From Crocinitomicaceae bacterium (GTDB taxonomy: Bacteria; Bacteroidota; Bacteroidia; Flavobacteriales_D; Parvicellaceae), in assembly GCA_002686655.1 (NCBI GenBank), contig NYYE01000049.1:27988-61423 (forward strand): a DNA stretch of 33,436 bases, read 5' to 3'. Both the position numbers and the translations under genes were made by a program. Of this stretch, positions 1 to 9,325 are shown piece by piece. The notes under the pieces were generated by a model, which made no database searches, was not told where the DNA came from, and saw only the letters and a list, made by a program, of their open reading frames with translations. Position 1 is the stretch's first letter; every line of letters begins with the position of its first letter.

Positions 1-2
1 TA

Positions 3-266
3 AAACCTAAAAAAAGTAAAAAGAAATTATTTATTGTATTGGGATTAGTTATTGCATTGGCTGGAGGAGGTACAGGTTTCTACATGACTATGGGAGATAG
101 TTCTAGCCAGGATTTAGAAACTCATTCTTCAGATTCAACTCATAATGACCATACCACTGAACCTAAGACAGTAGAAGAAGTTGAAGAAGCTATTGACCAA
201 GCAGAAAAAGATTCTGTAGCAAAAGACTTAATAGAGGCTGGAGAAATTATAGAAATCCTTCATTAA
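3..266 (+). CDS. C-terminal part of an unidentified membrane-anchored protein (5' end outside window)
   Basis: The reading frame is open from the first bases of the window, so the TTG start in the ORF track is probably internal and the gene begins upstream. The visible part begins with a lysine-rich stretch (KPKKSKKK), followed by one hydrophobic segment of about 18 residues (LFIVLGLVIALAGGGTGFY). A Ser/Thr/His/Asp-rich linker follows, then an acidic helix rich in Glu and Asp (TVEEVEEAIDQAEKDS). Positive residues before the membrane segment suggest a single-pass inner-membrane protein with its acidic tail in the periplasm, but this is inference. I do not recognise the family. Its stop codon lies only a few bases from the end of the convergent, frameshifted minus-strand gene. 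Confidence 0.55.
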   Translation, partial: KPKKSKKKLFIVLGLVIALAGGGTGFYMTMGDSSSQDLETHSSDSTHNDHTTEPKTVEEVEEAIDQAEKDSVAKDLIEAGEIIEILH

Positions 267-279
267 TCCCTCAAGGATT
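254..279. terminator. possible weak bidirectional hairpin between convergent genes
   Basis: AATCCTT and AAGGATT form 7-bp arms around a 12-base loop, followed on the plus strand by a short T-rich stretch (ATTAATTTT). The hairpin covers the stop codons of both convergent reading frames. The stem is short and the loop long, so termination is only a possibility. Confidence 0.25.
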
Positions 280-448
280 AATTTTATGTGGATCTTCATT
301 TTTGAGATCAATTTCATCTTTTACATACTCAATTTTGAGAGACAAAGAATAAAGTAATTTATCTTTCTTTTGTAACCAAATTTGAGAATCTTCCCATGAA
401 TCAGCGCTTCTAGCAAAGTGAAATAATAAATCAAACCCATTTTTTTTT
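271..448 (-). pseudogene. out-of-frame 3' part of the preceding small gene
   Basis: In the frame reached by removing one A from the A9 run, the minus strand reads on without a stop as [20 protein letters not shown] and further, ending in DLKNEDPHKINP at a TGA at 271-273. The composition is normal for a coding region (Trp, Phe and charged residues spread evenly), and the stop falls 4 bases from the end of the convergent gene, where a gene end would be expected. With one A removed, 271-727 is exactly divisible by three. Confidence 0.55.
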
Positions 449-727
449 AAGCCACATTAATGCAGACTCTTTTCCTTCGATTCCTTCAATTGTTGCTAAT
501 AAATGGGCAAATTGATTTTCTAAGAGCCATTTTCTAGATTTTACGTCATTTAGTAATGCGTAGCAAAAAAAACCTAATTCTTTGTATTGACTCCTAAATA
601 AAAAATCTCTAAATTCTTGATTTCCTCCAATAGCTTCTCTTAAAATAATCAGTATTTTTTCAGGATATTCTAATTTTTTTAATATTGTTTTTTTTGAATT
701 ATTAGAACTCATCTTTTGTAAAGCCAT
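431..727 (-). CDS. unidentified small protein, probably truncated by a frameshift
   Basis: This 98-residue frame starts inside the end of the methylmalonyl-CoA mutase large-subunit gene (26-bp overlap), so it is probably the last gene of that operon. An alternative start five codons downstream (MSSNN) would also overlap the mutase stop. The frame ends shortly after a run of nine A (T at 440-448 on the plus strand) as LKKKWV. Dropping one A from the run joins it to a 57-codon downstream frame that ends at 271, giving one protein of 151 residues. The predicted product is soluble, with amphipathic helices and no signal peptide. I do not recognise the family. The break could be a real mutation, an assembly error in a homopolymer, or functional slippage. 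Confidence 0.6.
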   Translation of the reverse strand: MALQKMSSNNSKKTILKKLEYPEKILIILREAIGGNQEFRDFLFRSQYKELGFFCYALLNDVKSRKWLLENQFAHLLATIEGIEGKESALMWLKKKWV

Positions 728-2771
728 TTATCATTATTTGAATAATTTCTTGAGCAGCCTCAGCTATAATTGTTCCAGGACCAAAAACAGCAGCAACTCC
801 CATTTTAAAAAGTACATCATAATCTTTTTTTGGAATGACTCCACCAATAATAATCATAATATCTTCTCTTTTGAGGAGTTTTAATTCTTGTAATAGTTCA
901 GGTACTAGCGTAAGATGTCCTGCTGCTAAAGAAGAAACTCCAATAATGTGAACATCATTTTCTACAGCGCCTTTAGCAACTTCTTTTGCGGTTTGAAATA
1001 ATGGGCCTATATCTACATCAAAGCCAATATCAGCAAATGAAGTAGCTACCACTTTAGCCCCTCTATCATGTCCATCTTGACCCATTTTAGAAACCATTAT
1101 TCTTGGTCTCCTTCCAACTATAGATTCAAACTTTTTAGCCAGTGATAAAGCTTTAATATATTTTTGATCTTGCATAATTTCATTCGAATATACGCCAGAA
1201 ATTGTTCTTACTGTAGCTTTATATCTTCCAAATTCTTTTTCAAGTGCACTTGATATTTCTCCTAATGTTGCTCTTGCTTTTGCAGCCTGAATAGATAATT
1301 CTAATAAATTGCCATTTTTAGATTTTGCTGAATTAGAGATTTTTAATAATATTTTTTTTACTTCATCTGAATTTCTTTCAGACTTGACCTTATTTAGACG
1401 CTTTATTTGACTGTGCTTTACTTTTTTATTATCAATCACCAAAGTATCTATATCTCTGTTCTCATTTGATTCATAGGCATTTAATCCAATAATTATTTCT
1501 TTTCCACTATCAATATTCGCTTGTCTTTTTGCAGCTGCTTGTTCAATTCTCATTTTTGGTATTCCTAATTCAATAGCTTTAATCATTCCTCCTTGAGAAT
1601 CAACTTCCTCAATGAGCTTCCATGATTTTTTGGCTATATCAGAAGTTAATTGTTCTAAATAATGGGATCCACCAAGTGCATCTATAGATTTACATATATT
1701 GGTTTCATTTTGAATAAATAACTGAGTATTTCTAGCAATTCTTGCTGCATTTTTACTAGGTAATGCAATGGCTTCGTCTAATGAATTAGTATGAAGAGAT
1801 TGTGTTCCTCCTAAAACAGCAGCCATTGCCTCTACGTATGTTCTAGATATATTATTATATGGATCTTTTTCAGATAAACTCCAACCAGATGTCTGACAAT
1901 GAGCTCTTAGCATCAACGATTTAGGATTTTTGGGATTGAATTTATTAATAATTTTTGCCCATAACATTCGTCCTGCTCTCATTTTAGCAATTTCTTGCAT
2001 GGGATTCATTCCAATTCCCCAAAAGAAAGATAGTCTTGGAGCAAATTCATCAATTTTTAAACCAACTTCAATTCCTTTTTTAACATATTCTAAACCATTA
2101 GCTAATGTGTATGCTAATTCAATTTCAGCATTAGCTCCAGCTTCATGCATATGATAACCAGAAATACTAATAGGATTGAATTTAGGCATGTTTTTAGAAG
2201 TAAACTTGAAAATATCACCGATAATTCTCATGCTTTCTTTAGGAGGATATATATAGGTATTTCGGACCATAAACTCTTTTAAAATGTCATTTTGAATAGT
2301 ACCAGTAAGTGAATTCAATTTCACCCCTTTTTCCAAAGCTGCAACAATATAAAAAGCCATTATAGGCAATACCGCGCCATTCATTGTCATTGATACAGAC
2401 ATTTTATCTAAAGGGATATTATTAAATAAAATTTTCATGTCCTCTACTGTATCAATTGCAACTCCTGCTTTACCCACATCTGCAGAAACTCTTTTGTGAT
2501 CTGAATCATACCCTCTATGTGTAGGTAAATCAAAAGCAACAGAAAGCCCTTTTTGACCAGCTTTTAAATTTTCCCTATAAAATTGATTAGATTTTTCAGC
2601 AGTTGAAAAACCAGCATATTGCCTAATTGTCCAGGGTCTCGATAAATACATAGTAGAATAGGGACCTTTTAAAAATGGAGCTATTCCAGACACAAAATTT
2701 TCATGACTAAATCCTGATGAATCATTAGTAATGGAATTAAAATCGATATGTTCAAAAGATTTTCTACTCAT
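702..2771 (-). CDS. scpA: methylmalonyl-CoA mutase, large (alpha) subunit
   Basis: Adenosylcobalamin-dependent interconversion of (R)-methylmalonyl-CoA and succinyl-CoA, linking propionate, odd-chain fatty acid and branched amino acid breakdown to the TCA cycle. The gene is also called mutB in two-subunit systems. The 689 residues form an N-terminal substrate-binding TIM barrel (motifs [18 protein letters not shown] and [12 protein letters not shown]) and a C-terminal cobalamin-binding Rossmann domain over roughly the last 135 residues. The latter carries the DxHxxG motif ([10 protein letters not shown]), whose His replaces the lower axial B12 ligand. Length is near normal. The ATG overlaps the stop of the small-subunit gene as ATGA, indicating translational coupling in one operon. 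The cytosolic heterodimer is normally formed with the upstream gene product. Confidence 0.96.
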   Translation of the reverse strand: MSRKSFEHIDFNSITNDSSGFSHENFVSGIAPFLKGPYSTMYLSRPWTIRQYAGFSTAEKSNQFYRENLKAGQKGLSVAFDLPTHRGYDSDHKRVSADVGKAGVAIDTVEDMKILFNNIPLDKMSVSMTMNGAVLPIMAFYIVAALEKGVKLNSLTGTIQNDILKEFMVRNTYIYPPKESMRIIGDIFKFTSKNMPKFNPISISGYHMHEAGANAEIELAYTLANGLEYVKKGIEVGLKIDEFAPRLSFFWGIGMNPMQEIAKMRAGRMLWAKIINKFNPKNPKSLMLRAHCQTSGWSLSEKDPYNNISRTYVEAMAAVLGGTQSLHTNSLDEAIALPSKNAARIARNTQLFIQNETNICKSIDALGGSHYLEQLTSDIAKKSWKLIEEVDSQGGMIKAIELGIPKMRIEQAAAKRQANIDSGKEIIIGLNAYESNENRDIDTLVIDNKKVKHSQIKRLNKVKSERNSDEVKKILLKISNSAKSKNGNLLELSIQAAKARATLGEISSALEKEFGRYKATVRTISGVYSNEIMQDQKYIKALSLAKKFESIVGRRPRIMVSKMGQDGHDRGAKVVATSFADIGFDVDIGPLFQTAKEVAKGAVENDVHIIGVSSLAAGHLTLVPELLQELKLLKREDIMIIIGGVIPKKDYDVLFKMGVAAVFGPGTIIAEAAQEIIQIMINGFTKDEF

Positions 2772-3901
2772 TTTGATCTATAGTAATTAGTATGCTCTTT
2801 ATTATCGATAAGTTTAATTAAACCGTTTTTGTTTTCAATCTCTTTAAAAATTCCCCAAGAAGTGTGAGCCATTTTTTTAGCAATTTGATCTATCATATGT
2901 GCACCTTTAGACATATCATGTTTGACTTGACTTTCTTCTGTTAAGATCAATGGAATATTTATCATTATTTTTTTCCAATAGTCTTCATCGGAATCTAAAA
3001 GGGAATTAGACATTTCGAAGGAATTTGCTCCTCCTAATAAAGATGACAGTACAGTAGAGGTTGTAGACATTAATCTAAAATCAAATTCTTTTTGATTTAA
3101 TATTTCAGGATTAGGTGAAGTCTCAATATATAGATTCATTTTAAGACCATGAGTTCTTATAATTTGATTTATTATGCATCTAATTGCTTTGATTTTAGAG
3201 ATGGACTCCAAAAAACTATTTCCTAAAAATATTTGAATCATAACTTTCCTTGGTAAATCAATTTTATTAGATAAATGGTACTCAACAATCTCATTAAAAT
3301 GAGCAGCTAAAAAAGCTATTTCATTGGAAAAGTCATTAAAATTTTTTGAATAAACTTCTCCATTAATATAAAGACATTTTAGTTCTTTATTTTTTATTAT
3401 AGAATTAAAATTTCTATAGGAAATAAATTGATCTTGTAGATTTGATGAACTAAAATTTTCTAAAATATTTTCTAAAGGATCCATTCTTAATGAACCTTGG
3501 ATTTCTTTTTTTCCCCAATTATTCCATAATTCTATTTCTGAACTAATGGTTTTTGGACTTAATTTTACATGATTTTGAATGATAGAACACATTACATTAT
3601 CAAATATTGATTGGCTAAAATTAATTTTATCAATATAAATGCTGTTTACTCCATCTTTTAATCTATTTAAGATTTGTGAGTTTAATTTATTTTCATCATC
3701 AAATCTCCACCTTATTTCATTAAATTCTTGACTTTTTTCATTAAGAATTGATTCATTTTTTATTAAAAATGGATTAATTTTTCCGTACTCTGTTTTCCAA
3801 TAAAAATCCCCAATGACTTTGTCCTTAAAGTCAATGAGCACCTTTTCTTCCCAATCCTTGGATGAACATTTATTAAAATCTGACCAAATATCCATAATCA
3901 T
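2768..3901 (-). CDS. mutA: methylmalonyl-CoA mutase, small (beta) subunit
   Basis: Non-catalytic partner of the large mutase subunit in the heterodimeric enzyme typical of Bacteroidota. The 377 residues resemble only the barrel part of the mutase family and lack a visible DxHxxG cobalamin motif, as expected of the beta subunit. Recognisable stretches are the N-terminal region with [11 protein letters not shown] and the C-terminal [14 protein letters not shown], which parallels [10 protein letters not shown] in the large subunit. It is shorter than some family members. Start: ATG at 3901, preceded by GGAG at a plausible distance; a second ATG lies two codons in. It overlaps the large-subunit gene by 4 bp and follows miaA after a gap of about 19 bases. 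Confidence 0.9.
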   Translation of the reverse strand: MIMDIWSDFNKCSSKDWEEKVLIDFKDKVIGDFYWKTEYGKINPFLIKNESILNEKSQEFNEIRWRFDDENKLNSQILNRLKDGVNSIYIDKINFSQSIFDNVMCSIIQNHVKLSPKTISSEIELWNNWGKKEIQGSLRMDPLENILENFSSSNLQDQFISYRNFNSIIKNKELKCLYINGEVYSKNFNDFSNEIAFLAAHFNEIVEYHLSNKIDLPRKVMIQIFLGNSFLESISKIKAIRCIINQIIRTHGLKMNLYIETSPNPEILNQKEFDFRLMSTTSTVLSSLLGGANSFEMSNSLLDSDEDYWKKIMINIPLILTEESQVKHDMSKGAHMIDQIAKKMAHTSWGIFKEIENKNGLIKLIDNKEHTNYYRSK

Positions 3902-3920
3902 TTAAGATCTCCAATATAAA

Positions 3921-4844
3921 TTAATCATATTTAAATTCCTTAATTTTTTTAAGAATACTCTTTCTAGATTTTTCTATATCAGTATTATTTATCCATTGAT
4001 AACTAGGATCTTTTTTGAACCATGTCATTTGTCTCTTAGAGTATTTTTTAGTGTTTGTTTTTATCTGTTCAATAGCAGATTTTTTATCTGTTTTTCCATT
4101 TAAATAGTTAAATATCTCTTTGTAGCCAACTGTGTTTAATGCATTAAGATTTTTCAAGTTTTTTAAGCTTTCAACTTCTTCTATAAGCCCATCTTTAATC
4201 ATTTTATCAACCCTTAAGTTAATATTGTTGTATAAAATTTCTTTATCAAGGAATAACAAAAACTTTAAATTACTAAATGACCTTTTTTTTGTCGAATTTG
4301 ATAAAAATGTAGAATAGGGTTTTCCAGTTATTATGCACACCTCTAAAGATCTTATAATTCTTTGTGGATTAAGAGTATCAATATTTTTATAATGTGCAGG
4401 ATCAAGTTTCTTTAATTCATTTTGAAGAACAACAATGCCATCTTTTTTTAACCTATTGTTAAGCTCCTCTCTAATATTCAAATCTTTTGGTAAATTATCT
4501 AAGCCTTTTACAACAGCATCTATATACATTCCTGAACCACCCACTAAAAAAGCAATTTCTTTTTGTTTAAAAAACATTTCTAATTCAAAAATAATTTCAT
4601 TTTCATAATCTCCTGCGGAATAAATATCATGAATAGATTTATTATTAATAAAAAAATGTTTTACAGCTGTTAATTCCTCAATATTTGGCTTGGCAGTACC
4701 TATAGATATTTCTCTGTAAAACTGTCTGCTGTCACTCGAGAAAATAGAAGTGTTTAGCTCTTTGGCTAGTTGAATGGATAACCTTGTTTTGCCAACTGCT
4801 GTTGGACCAGCTAATGTTATTAATAATGATTTTTTAATATCCAA
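3921..4844 (-). CDS. miaA: tRNA dimethylallyltransferase MiaA
   Basis: Transfers a dimethylallyl group to N6 of A37 in tRNAs that read codons starting with U, which improves codon-anticodon stability. Seen in the 307 residues: P-loop LAGPTAVGKT at 11-20, SSDSRQFYREISIGTAKP just after it, GGSGMY near 102, NPQRIIRSLEV, and the C-terminal RQMTWFKKD typical of the family. Length is normal. The start codon is TTG: no ATG or GTG occurs between the upstream in-frame stop and the P-loop, which must lie near the N-terminus. It is divergent from guaA across a gap of about 80 bases and is followed closely by the mutase genes, probably as one transcript. Confidence 0.95.
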   Translation of the reverse strand: MDIKKSLLITLAGPTAVGKTRLSIQLAKELNTSIFSSDSRQFYREISIGTAKPNIEELTAVKHFFINNKSIHDIYSAGDYENEIIFELEMFFKQKEIAFLVGGSGMYIDAVVKGLDNLPKDLNIREELNNRLKKDGIVVLQNELKKLDPAHYKNIDTLNPQRIIRSLEVCIITGKPYSTFLSNSTKKRSFSNLKFLLFLDKEILYNNINLRVDKMIKDGLIEEVESLKNLKNLNALNTVGYKEIFNYLNGKTDKKSAIEQIKTNTKKYSKRQMTWFKKDPSYQWINNTDIEKSRKSILKKIKEFKYD

Positions 4845-4912
4845 TAATAGTAATTAACAAAATAAATTAAACAATTAATCAAAGTAATCATTAACTTTTG
4901 AAAAGGGTTCAT

Positions 4913-4920
4913 TAAATTTG
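4913..4920 (+). promoter_or_regulatory. Bacteroidota -7 element (TAnnTTTG) for guaA
   Basis: TAAATTTG matches the TAnnTTTG consensus exactly and ends only three bases before the guaA ATG at 4924. Transcription would therefore start at or next to the start codon. I see no good -33 TTG at the usual distance. The TTTG of this box supplies the TTG that the ORF track took as the start of guaA. Confidence 0.55.
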
Positions 4921-4923
4921 TAT

Positions 4924-6450
4924 ATGAGTAAAAACTTACTGATACTTGATTTTGGTTCTCAATATACACAATTGATTGCAAGAAGGGTTAGAGAATTAAA
5001 TGTATATTGTGAAATTCACCCTTTCAACAAAATTCCAAAAAATTACAATTTTAATTCTGTAATTCTTTCTGGTAGTCCGTGCTCAGTTAATCAAAGTGAT
5101 GCACCATCACCTGAGTTAGAGTCAATAGACTCAAAAATTCCTATTCTTGGAATATGTTATGGAGCTCAGTTTTTAGTTAAAAAATATGGTGGAAAAGTAG
5201 TTAGTTCAAAAACCAGGGAATATGGAAGAGCCAACCTCTCTTTTTTTAAGGATAAAAACCCTTTGTTTAATAACGTAAAAAAAAATTCACAAGTTTGGAT
5301 GTCACATGGAGATACAATTAAGACATTAGCTAAAAATATGGATAAAGTCGCAAGTACTATTGATGTAGAAAATGCGGCTTTTAAATTAGATAATAAAGAT
5401 ATATATGGAATACAATTCCATCCAGAAGTATTTCATACAGAAGATGGTTTACAAATAATCAAAAACTTTGTCATTAATATATCTAATTGTTCTCCAGACT
5501 GGACACCTGATTCTTTTGTAGAATCCTCGATTTCAATGATTAAAAAAACTATAGGTGACCAAAAGGTAGTTTTAGGACTCTCTGGCGGTGTTGATTCAAG
5601 TGTAGCAGCAATATTACTTCATAAAGCTATTGGTAGTCAATTACATTGTATTTTCGTTGACAACGGCCTTCTTAGAAAAAATGAATTTAATGATGTTCTT
5701 AAACAATACGAATCACAGGGATTAAATATTAAAGGAGTTAATGCAAAGAAAGATTTTTATCTTTCCTTAAAAGGTATTTTAGATCCAGAAGATAAGAGAA
5801 AAGCCATCGGAAAAACATTTATCGATATCTTTGATAGAGAGGCTAGTAATATTAAAGATGTTAATTGGTTAGCACAAGGAACTATATATCCAGACATAAT
5901 TGAATCAGTTTCTGTAAATGGTCCCTCAGTTACAATTAAATCTCATCACAATGTTGGGGGATTACCTGATTATATGAAATTAAAAATAATTGAGCCTCTA
6001 AAGTCTCTTTTTAAAGACGAAGTAAGGAGGGTAGGTAAATCATTAAAATTACCAACAAAAATATTAAATAGACACCCTTTTCCTGGACCTGGATTAGGTA
6101 TAAGGATTTTAGGAGAAGTAACAGAAGATAGAGTTAAAATTTTACAAGAAGTCGATCATATTTTCATTAGTGGCCTTAAAGAATTTAAATTGTATGATAA
6201 TGTTTGGCAAGCAGGGGCAATATTTTTACCTATTCAATCTGTTGGTGTAATGGGAGATGAAAGAACCTATGAAAATGCTATTGCTCTTAGAGCTGTTTCT
6301 TCAACAGATGGTATGACAGCTGATTGGTGCCATTTGCCATATGATTTCCTTTCTAAAATATCGAACAGAATCATCAATAATGTAAAGGGGATAAACAGGG
6401 TTACCTATGATATCAGCTCTAAACCTCCAGCAACAATAGAATGGGAATAA
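4924..6450 (+). CDS. guaA: GMP synthase (glutamine-hydrolysing)
   Basis: Converts XMP, ATP and glutamine to GMP, the last step of de novo guanine nucleotide synthesis. An N-terminal class I glutamine amidotransferase domain shows [13 protein letters not shown], the nucleophile Cys in LGICYGAQ (residue 78 from this start) and the His/Glu of FHPEVFH. It is followed by the ATP pyrophosphatase domain (P-loop [12 protein letters not shown]) and the C-terminal dimerisation domain ([12 protein letters not shown], ending PPATIEWE). Length is normal. The track begins at TTG 4918, but that TTG is part of the promoter box and the usual N-terminus is M-S/K-K, so ATG 4924 is preferred. The gene end overlaps the next gene by 10 bp. 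Confidence 0.97.
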   Translation: MSKNLLILDFGSQYTQLIARRVRELNVYCEIHPFNKIPKNYNFNSVILSGSPCSVNQSDAPSPELESIDSKIPILGICYGAQFLVKKYGGKVVSSKTREYGRANLSFFKDKNPLFNNVKKNSQVWMSHGDTIKTLAKNMDKVASTIDVENAAFKLDNKDIYGIQFHPEVFHTEDGLQIIKNFVINISNCSPDWTPDSFVESSISMIKKTIGDQKVVLGLSGGVDSSVAAILLHKAIGSQLHCIFVDNGLLRKNEFNDVLKQYESQGLNIKGVNAKKDFYLSLKGILDPEDKRKAIGKTFIDIFDREASNIKDVNWLAQGTIYPDIIESVSVNGPSVTIKSHHNVGGLPDYMKLKIIEPLKSLFKDEVRRVGKSLKLPTKILNRHPFPGPGLGIRILGEVTEDRVKILQEVDHIFISGLKEFKLYDNVWQAGAIFLPIQSVGVMGDERTYENAIALRAVSSTDGMTADWCHLPYDFLSKISNRIINNVKGINRVTYDISSKPPATIEWE

Positions 6451-8285
6451 TTAAATATATATATATTACTTTATTACTGTGGATAACAATTACTGTAAAT
6501 ATTACTTCTGTAAGTTCTCAAACAATTGATTCATCAAAATTCTCATTACATACTGTTGTTAAAAGTGAAACTAGTTACGGAATAGCAAAAAAATATCAAA
6601 TTAGTTTAAATGATTTTTTCTTGGCTAATCCCAATGCTTCAAATGGTTTAAGTAAGGGGGAAATTGTTAAAATACCTATAAAACTTTTTGAAACTAAAGA
6701 AGTTGGAATCGATATAGATACAGTTCTCAAAAAACATAAAGTTCTCAAAGGGGAAACACTTTGGTCAATATCTAAAATTTATGGAGTTCAGTTATCAATA
6801 ATTAAATCTTATAATAATTTAATTTCTAATAATTTAACTGATAATCAAATATTATTAATCCCAAATATTATAGCTGATACTATTAATCAAATAACTCCAT
6901 TAATTAAACATGTTGATCATCCATTATTAAATAGTTGTGACACTCTAATTATTCATAAAGTAAAAAAGAAAGAAACACTTTATGCTATTTCTAAGAAATA
7001 TCAAATTGGGCTTGATAAAATTATTAAACACAACTCCTTTCTTGAAGAAGAAGGATTGAAAAAAGGTCAAGAACTTAAAATAATTTACAGGTTAAAAGAC
7101 TGCATAGAGGATTCTATTATTCCTGCTAAAGATAGTTTGTTATTAACTGACCAATTAATTAATAATAATGTTATAAATATCTCTTTATTATTACCTTTTT
7201 TTATAGATCAATCGGACTCAATAATTAAAGAATGTCCTAAAAATACTATATGTTCCTTAAAAAAAATAACTGAAAATTCGATTTTAACTTATAATGGAAT
7301 TAAAATAGCTTTAGATGATTTAAAAGAAAAAGGATATAATATTGAATTATCAATTTATGATACCAAATACGATACCACTAGTACTAAAGAAATTTTATCT
7401 GATTCTTTATTTATGAAGACCCAATTGATTATTGGCCCTCTTTATTCTAAAAATATTAAGCTTGCTAGATCTTATTCTAAAAATTATAAAATCCCAATGG
7501 TAACAACTTATAATATTCCTAGTCAGGCACTATTTAATTATCCAAATCTATTCAAACTTAATTCTTCAAGATCTACTCAATCCAAAGAAATAGCAAATTT
7601 TATTAGAAAGAATAATTCAAAAGAAAATATTCTTCTTATTGTAGATAAAGATGATAGAAAAAGTAGGGTTTACGGCTCTATTTTTTCTGATGAGTATAAT
7701 GATTCTATTTACTTAATGGATTCTTTAAATCCATTAGATTCTATTCCTATAATATTTGTAAAACGCGGAGATGACTGGAGTTATTTGGAAAAAAAATTAT
7801 CTAAAAAAACAAATAATATTTTTGTTATTTGTTCCAACAAAGTTCCTTTTTTAACATATGCTTTTAACCAAATTATAGGTTTTTCAAATTCTCAAAATCA
7901 TTACAAGTCTAAATTCACTGTTTTTGGTTTTGAAGATTTGTATAGAATGAACACCATTGATGTCAAATACAAAAATAAATTTAATTTACATTTTTCTTCC
8001 AATGGAATTGTTAATTATGACTCAGAAAATGTTACTTCATTTGCCAATCATTATAGAGATAAATTCTTTTCAGAACCCACTGAATTAGCTTGTGAAAGTT
8101 ATGATATGGTGAAGTCAATTTTTCTCGAAGTTTTTCCTGCAGATACAAATTCAAGTATTTTTTACAGTGGTCTTAAAAGTGATGTTATATTTCACAAAAT
8201 TGAAGATAATAGTGGGAGTGAGAATATTACAGTAAAATTTTATAAACTAAATAATTTTATTTTAAATCAACTCTTTGAAAATTGA
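6441..8285 (+). CDS. secreted triple-LysM protein with periplasmic-binding-protein-like domain
   Basis: Seen in order: a signal peptide ending near VSSQ at 27, three LysM repeats (about 36-79, 98-141 and 171-215, each with the xVxxxETLxxISKKYxI pattern), a linker, and a domain from about 240 to the end that resembles the type 1 periplasmic binding protein fold of ABC amino-acid receptors ([36 protein letters not shown]). LysM repeats bind N-acetylglucosamine-containing glycans, so the protein probably sits on peptidoglycan. What the second domain binds is unknown and no transporter genes are adjacent. The ATG overlaps the guaA stop by 10 bp and the TGA overlaps the mltG start, so the three genes look co-translated. 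A role in cell-wall sensing or synthesis is inference from the coupling with mltG. Confidence 0.85.
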   Translation: MGIIKYIYITLLLWITITVNITSVSSQTIDSSKFSLHTVVKSETSYGIAKKYQISLNDFFLANPNASNGLSKGEIVKIPIKLFETKEVGIDIDTVLKKHKVLKGETLWSISKIYGVQLSIIKSYNNLISNNLTDNQILLIPNIIADTINQITPLIKHVDHPLLNSCDTLIIHKVKKKETLYAISKKYQIGLDKIIKHNSFLEEEGLKKGQELKIIYRLKDCIEDSIIPAKDSLLLTDQLINNNVINISLLLPFFIDQSDSIIKECPKNTICSLKKITENSILTYNGIKIALDDLKEKGYNIELSIYDTKYDTTSTKEILSDSLFMKTQLIIGPLYSKNIKLARSYSKNYKIPMVTTYNIPSQALFNYPNLFKLNSSRSTQSKEIANFIRKNNSKENILLIVDKDDRKSRVYGSIFSDEYNDSIYLMDSLNPLDSIPIIFVKRGDDWSYLEKKLSKKTNNIFVICSNKVPFLTYAFNQIIGFSNSQNHYKSKFTVFGFEDLYRMNTIDVKYKNKFNLHFSSNGIVNYDSENVTSFANHYRDKFFSEPTELACESYDMVKSIFLEVFPADTNSSIFYSGLKSDVIFHKIEDNSGSENITVKFYKLNNFILNQLFEN

Positions 8286-9325
8286 AGAAATTTCTATACT
8301 TAATTCTATTATTTTTTATTGTTTTTTTATTTTATAAAACTTCTCCATTATACTTTTTATATATAAATAAGGATAAAAAAGAAATTATAGCCAATTCTAA
8401 TAAAATTGTATTTGTAGTTAAAAATGATATTTCTTTTAATGAAATAGGTGATTTTTTAGTTCGAAAAAATATTTTAAAAAAATCAAATACGATCAATGAG
8501 CTAGTAGTTTTTAAAAACTATAATAATGATTCTCTTAGAAAAGGTAAATATACTCTAGATAGGAATTGGACTAATAATGATCTTATTAACCAGTTATTTA
8601 TTATGCGAAATCAAAATATAATTGATTTGTATATACCATCATCAAGAAATTTAGAAACAATTTTTGCTAAAATTTCAAATCAAATTAATATAGATTCCTC
8701 AAAATTATTTAAAATTTTCAGTGATGAAATTTATCAAGAAAAATTTGGCTTTACTGCTTATACTTTTCCTACAATAATTATCCCCAATACCTATGAAGTT
8801 TATTCTAATATTACAGAATTGGAACTACTAGATCTATTTAGAAGACATTACAAAAAATTTTGGAATAGCAATAGAATAAAAAAAGCAAAAAATATAGGTT
8901 TAACTCAGTCTGAAGTAACAATTCTTGCTTCAATTGTTCAAATGGAGCAACAACTGAAATTTGATGAACATCCAAAAATTGCAGGTCTTTATATAAATCG
9001 CTTGAAAAAAGGAATGAAACTTCAAGCCGATCCTACAGTCAAATTTGCACTAAATAAACCTGGTCTAAGAAGATTGTATTATCGACATTTAGAAGTTGAT
9101 TCGCCATATAATACTTATAAGTTCAAAGGATTACCTCCAGGTCCAATTTGGATTCCAGATAAAAGAGTAATTGATGCTGTACTAGATTATGAATCTCATG
9201 ATTATATATTCATGTGTGCACAACCATCCTATTCTGGTTATCATAACTTTTCATCAAACAATAAAGATCACGAAAAATATAAAAAAGATTATACTAATTG
9301 GCTTTCTAAAGAAGGTATTAATTAG
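8282..9325 (+). CDS. mltG: endolytic murein transglycosylase MltG (YceG-like)
   Basis: Inner-membrane lytic transglycosylase that cuts nascent peptidoglycan strands and helps set glycan length. The 347 residues show a single N-terminal membrane segment (about 4-20), a LysM-like region, and the YceG domain with PNTYEVY at 168-174, ILASIVQMEQ near 214-223, IAGLYINRLKKGMKLQADPT at 233-252 and GLPPGP at 283-288. Glu222 is the likely catalytic residue. The usual E-K-E-T type motif reads Q-M-E-Q here. The start is TTG, overlapping the upstream TGA as TTGA, which supports translational coupling to the LysM gene. The gene end overlaps convergent menA by 4 bp. Confidence 0.93.
   Translation: MKKFLYLILLFFIVFLFYKTSPLYFLYINKDKKEIIANSNKIVFVVKNDISFNEIGDFLVRKNILKKSNTINELVVFKNYNNDSLRKGKYTLDRNWTNNDLINQLFIMRNQNIIDLYIPSSRNLETIFAKISNQINIDSSKLFKIFSDEIYQEKFGFTAYTFPTIIIPNTYEVYSNITELELLDLFRRHYKKFWNSNRIKKAKNIGLTQSEVTILASIVQMEQQLKFDEHPKIAGLYINRLKKGMKLQADPTVKFALNKPGLRRLYYRHLEVDSPYNTYKFKGLPPGPIWIPDKRVIDAVLDYESHDYIFMCAQPSYSGYHNFSSNNKDHEKYKKDYTNWLSKEGIN

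Noticed and set aside
1930-2154. 74-aa plus-strand ORF inside the mutase large-subunit gene
   Set aside because: Antisense shadow of a strongly conserved coding region, with no family features or promoter.
4132-4317. 61-aa plus-strand ORF inside miaA
   Set aside because: Antisense shadow with low-complexity Phe/Leu/Ser composition typical of reversed AT-rich coding sequence.
4897-4900. TTTG upstream of the guaA -7 box as a -33 element
   Set aside because: Spacing to the -7 box is 12 bases, too short for the Bacteroidota -33/-7 distance of about 19-20; similar short-spaced TTG words upstream of 14024 and 26098 were rejected for the same reason.
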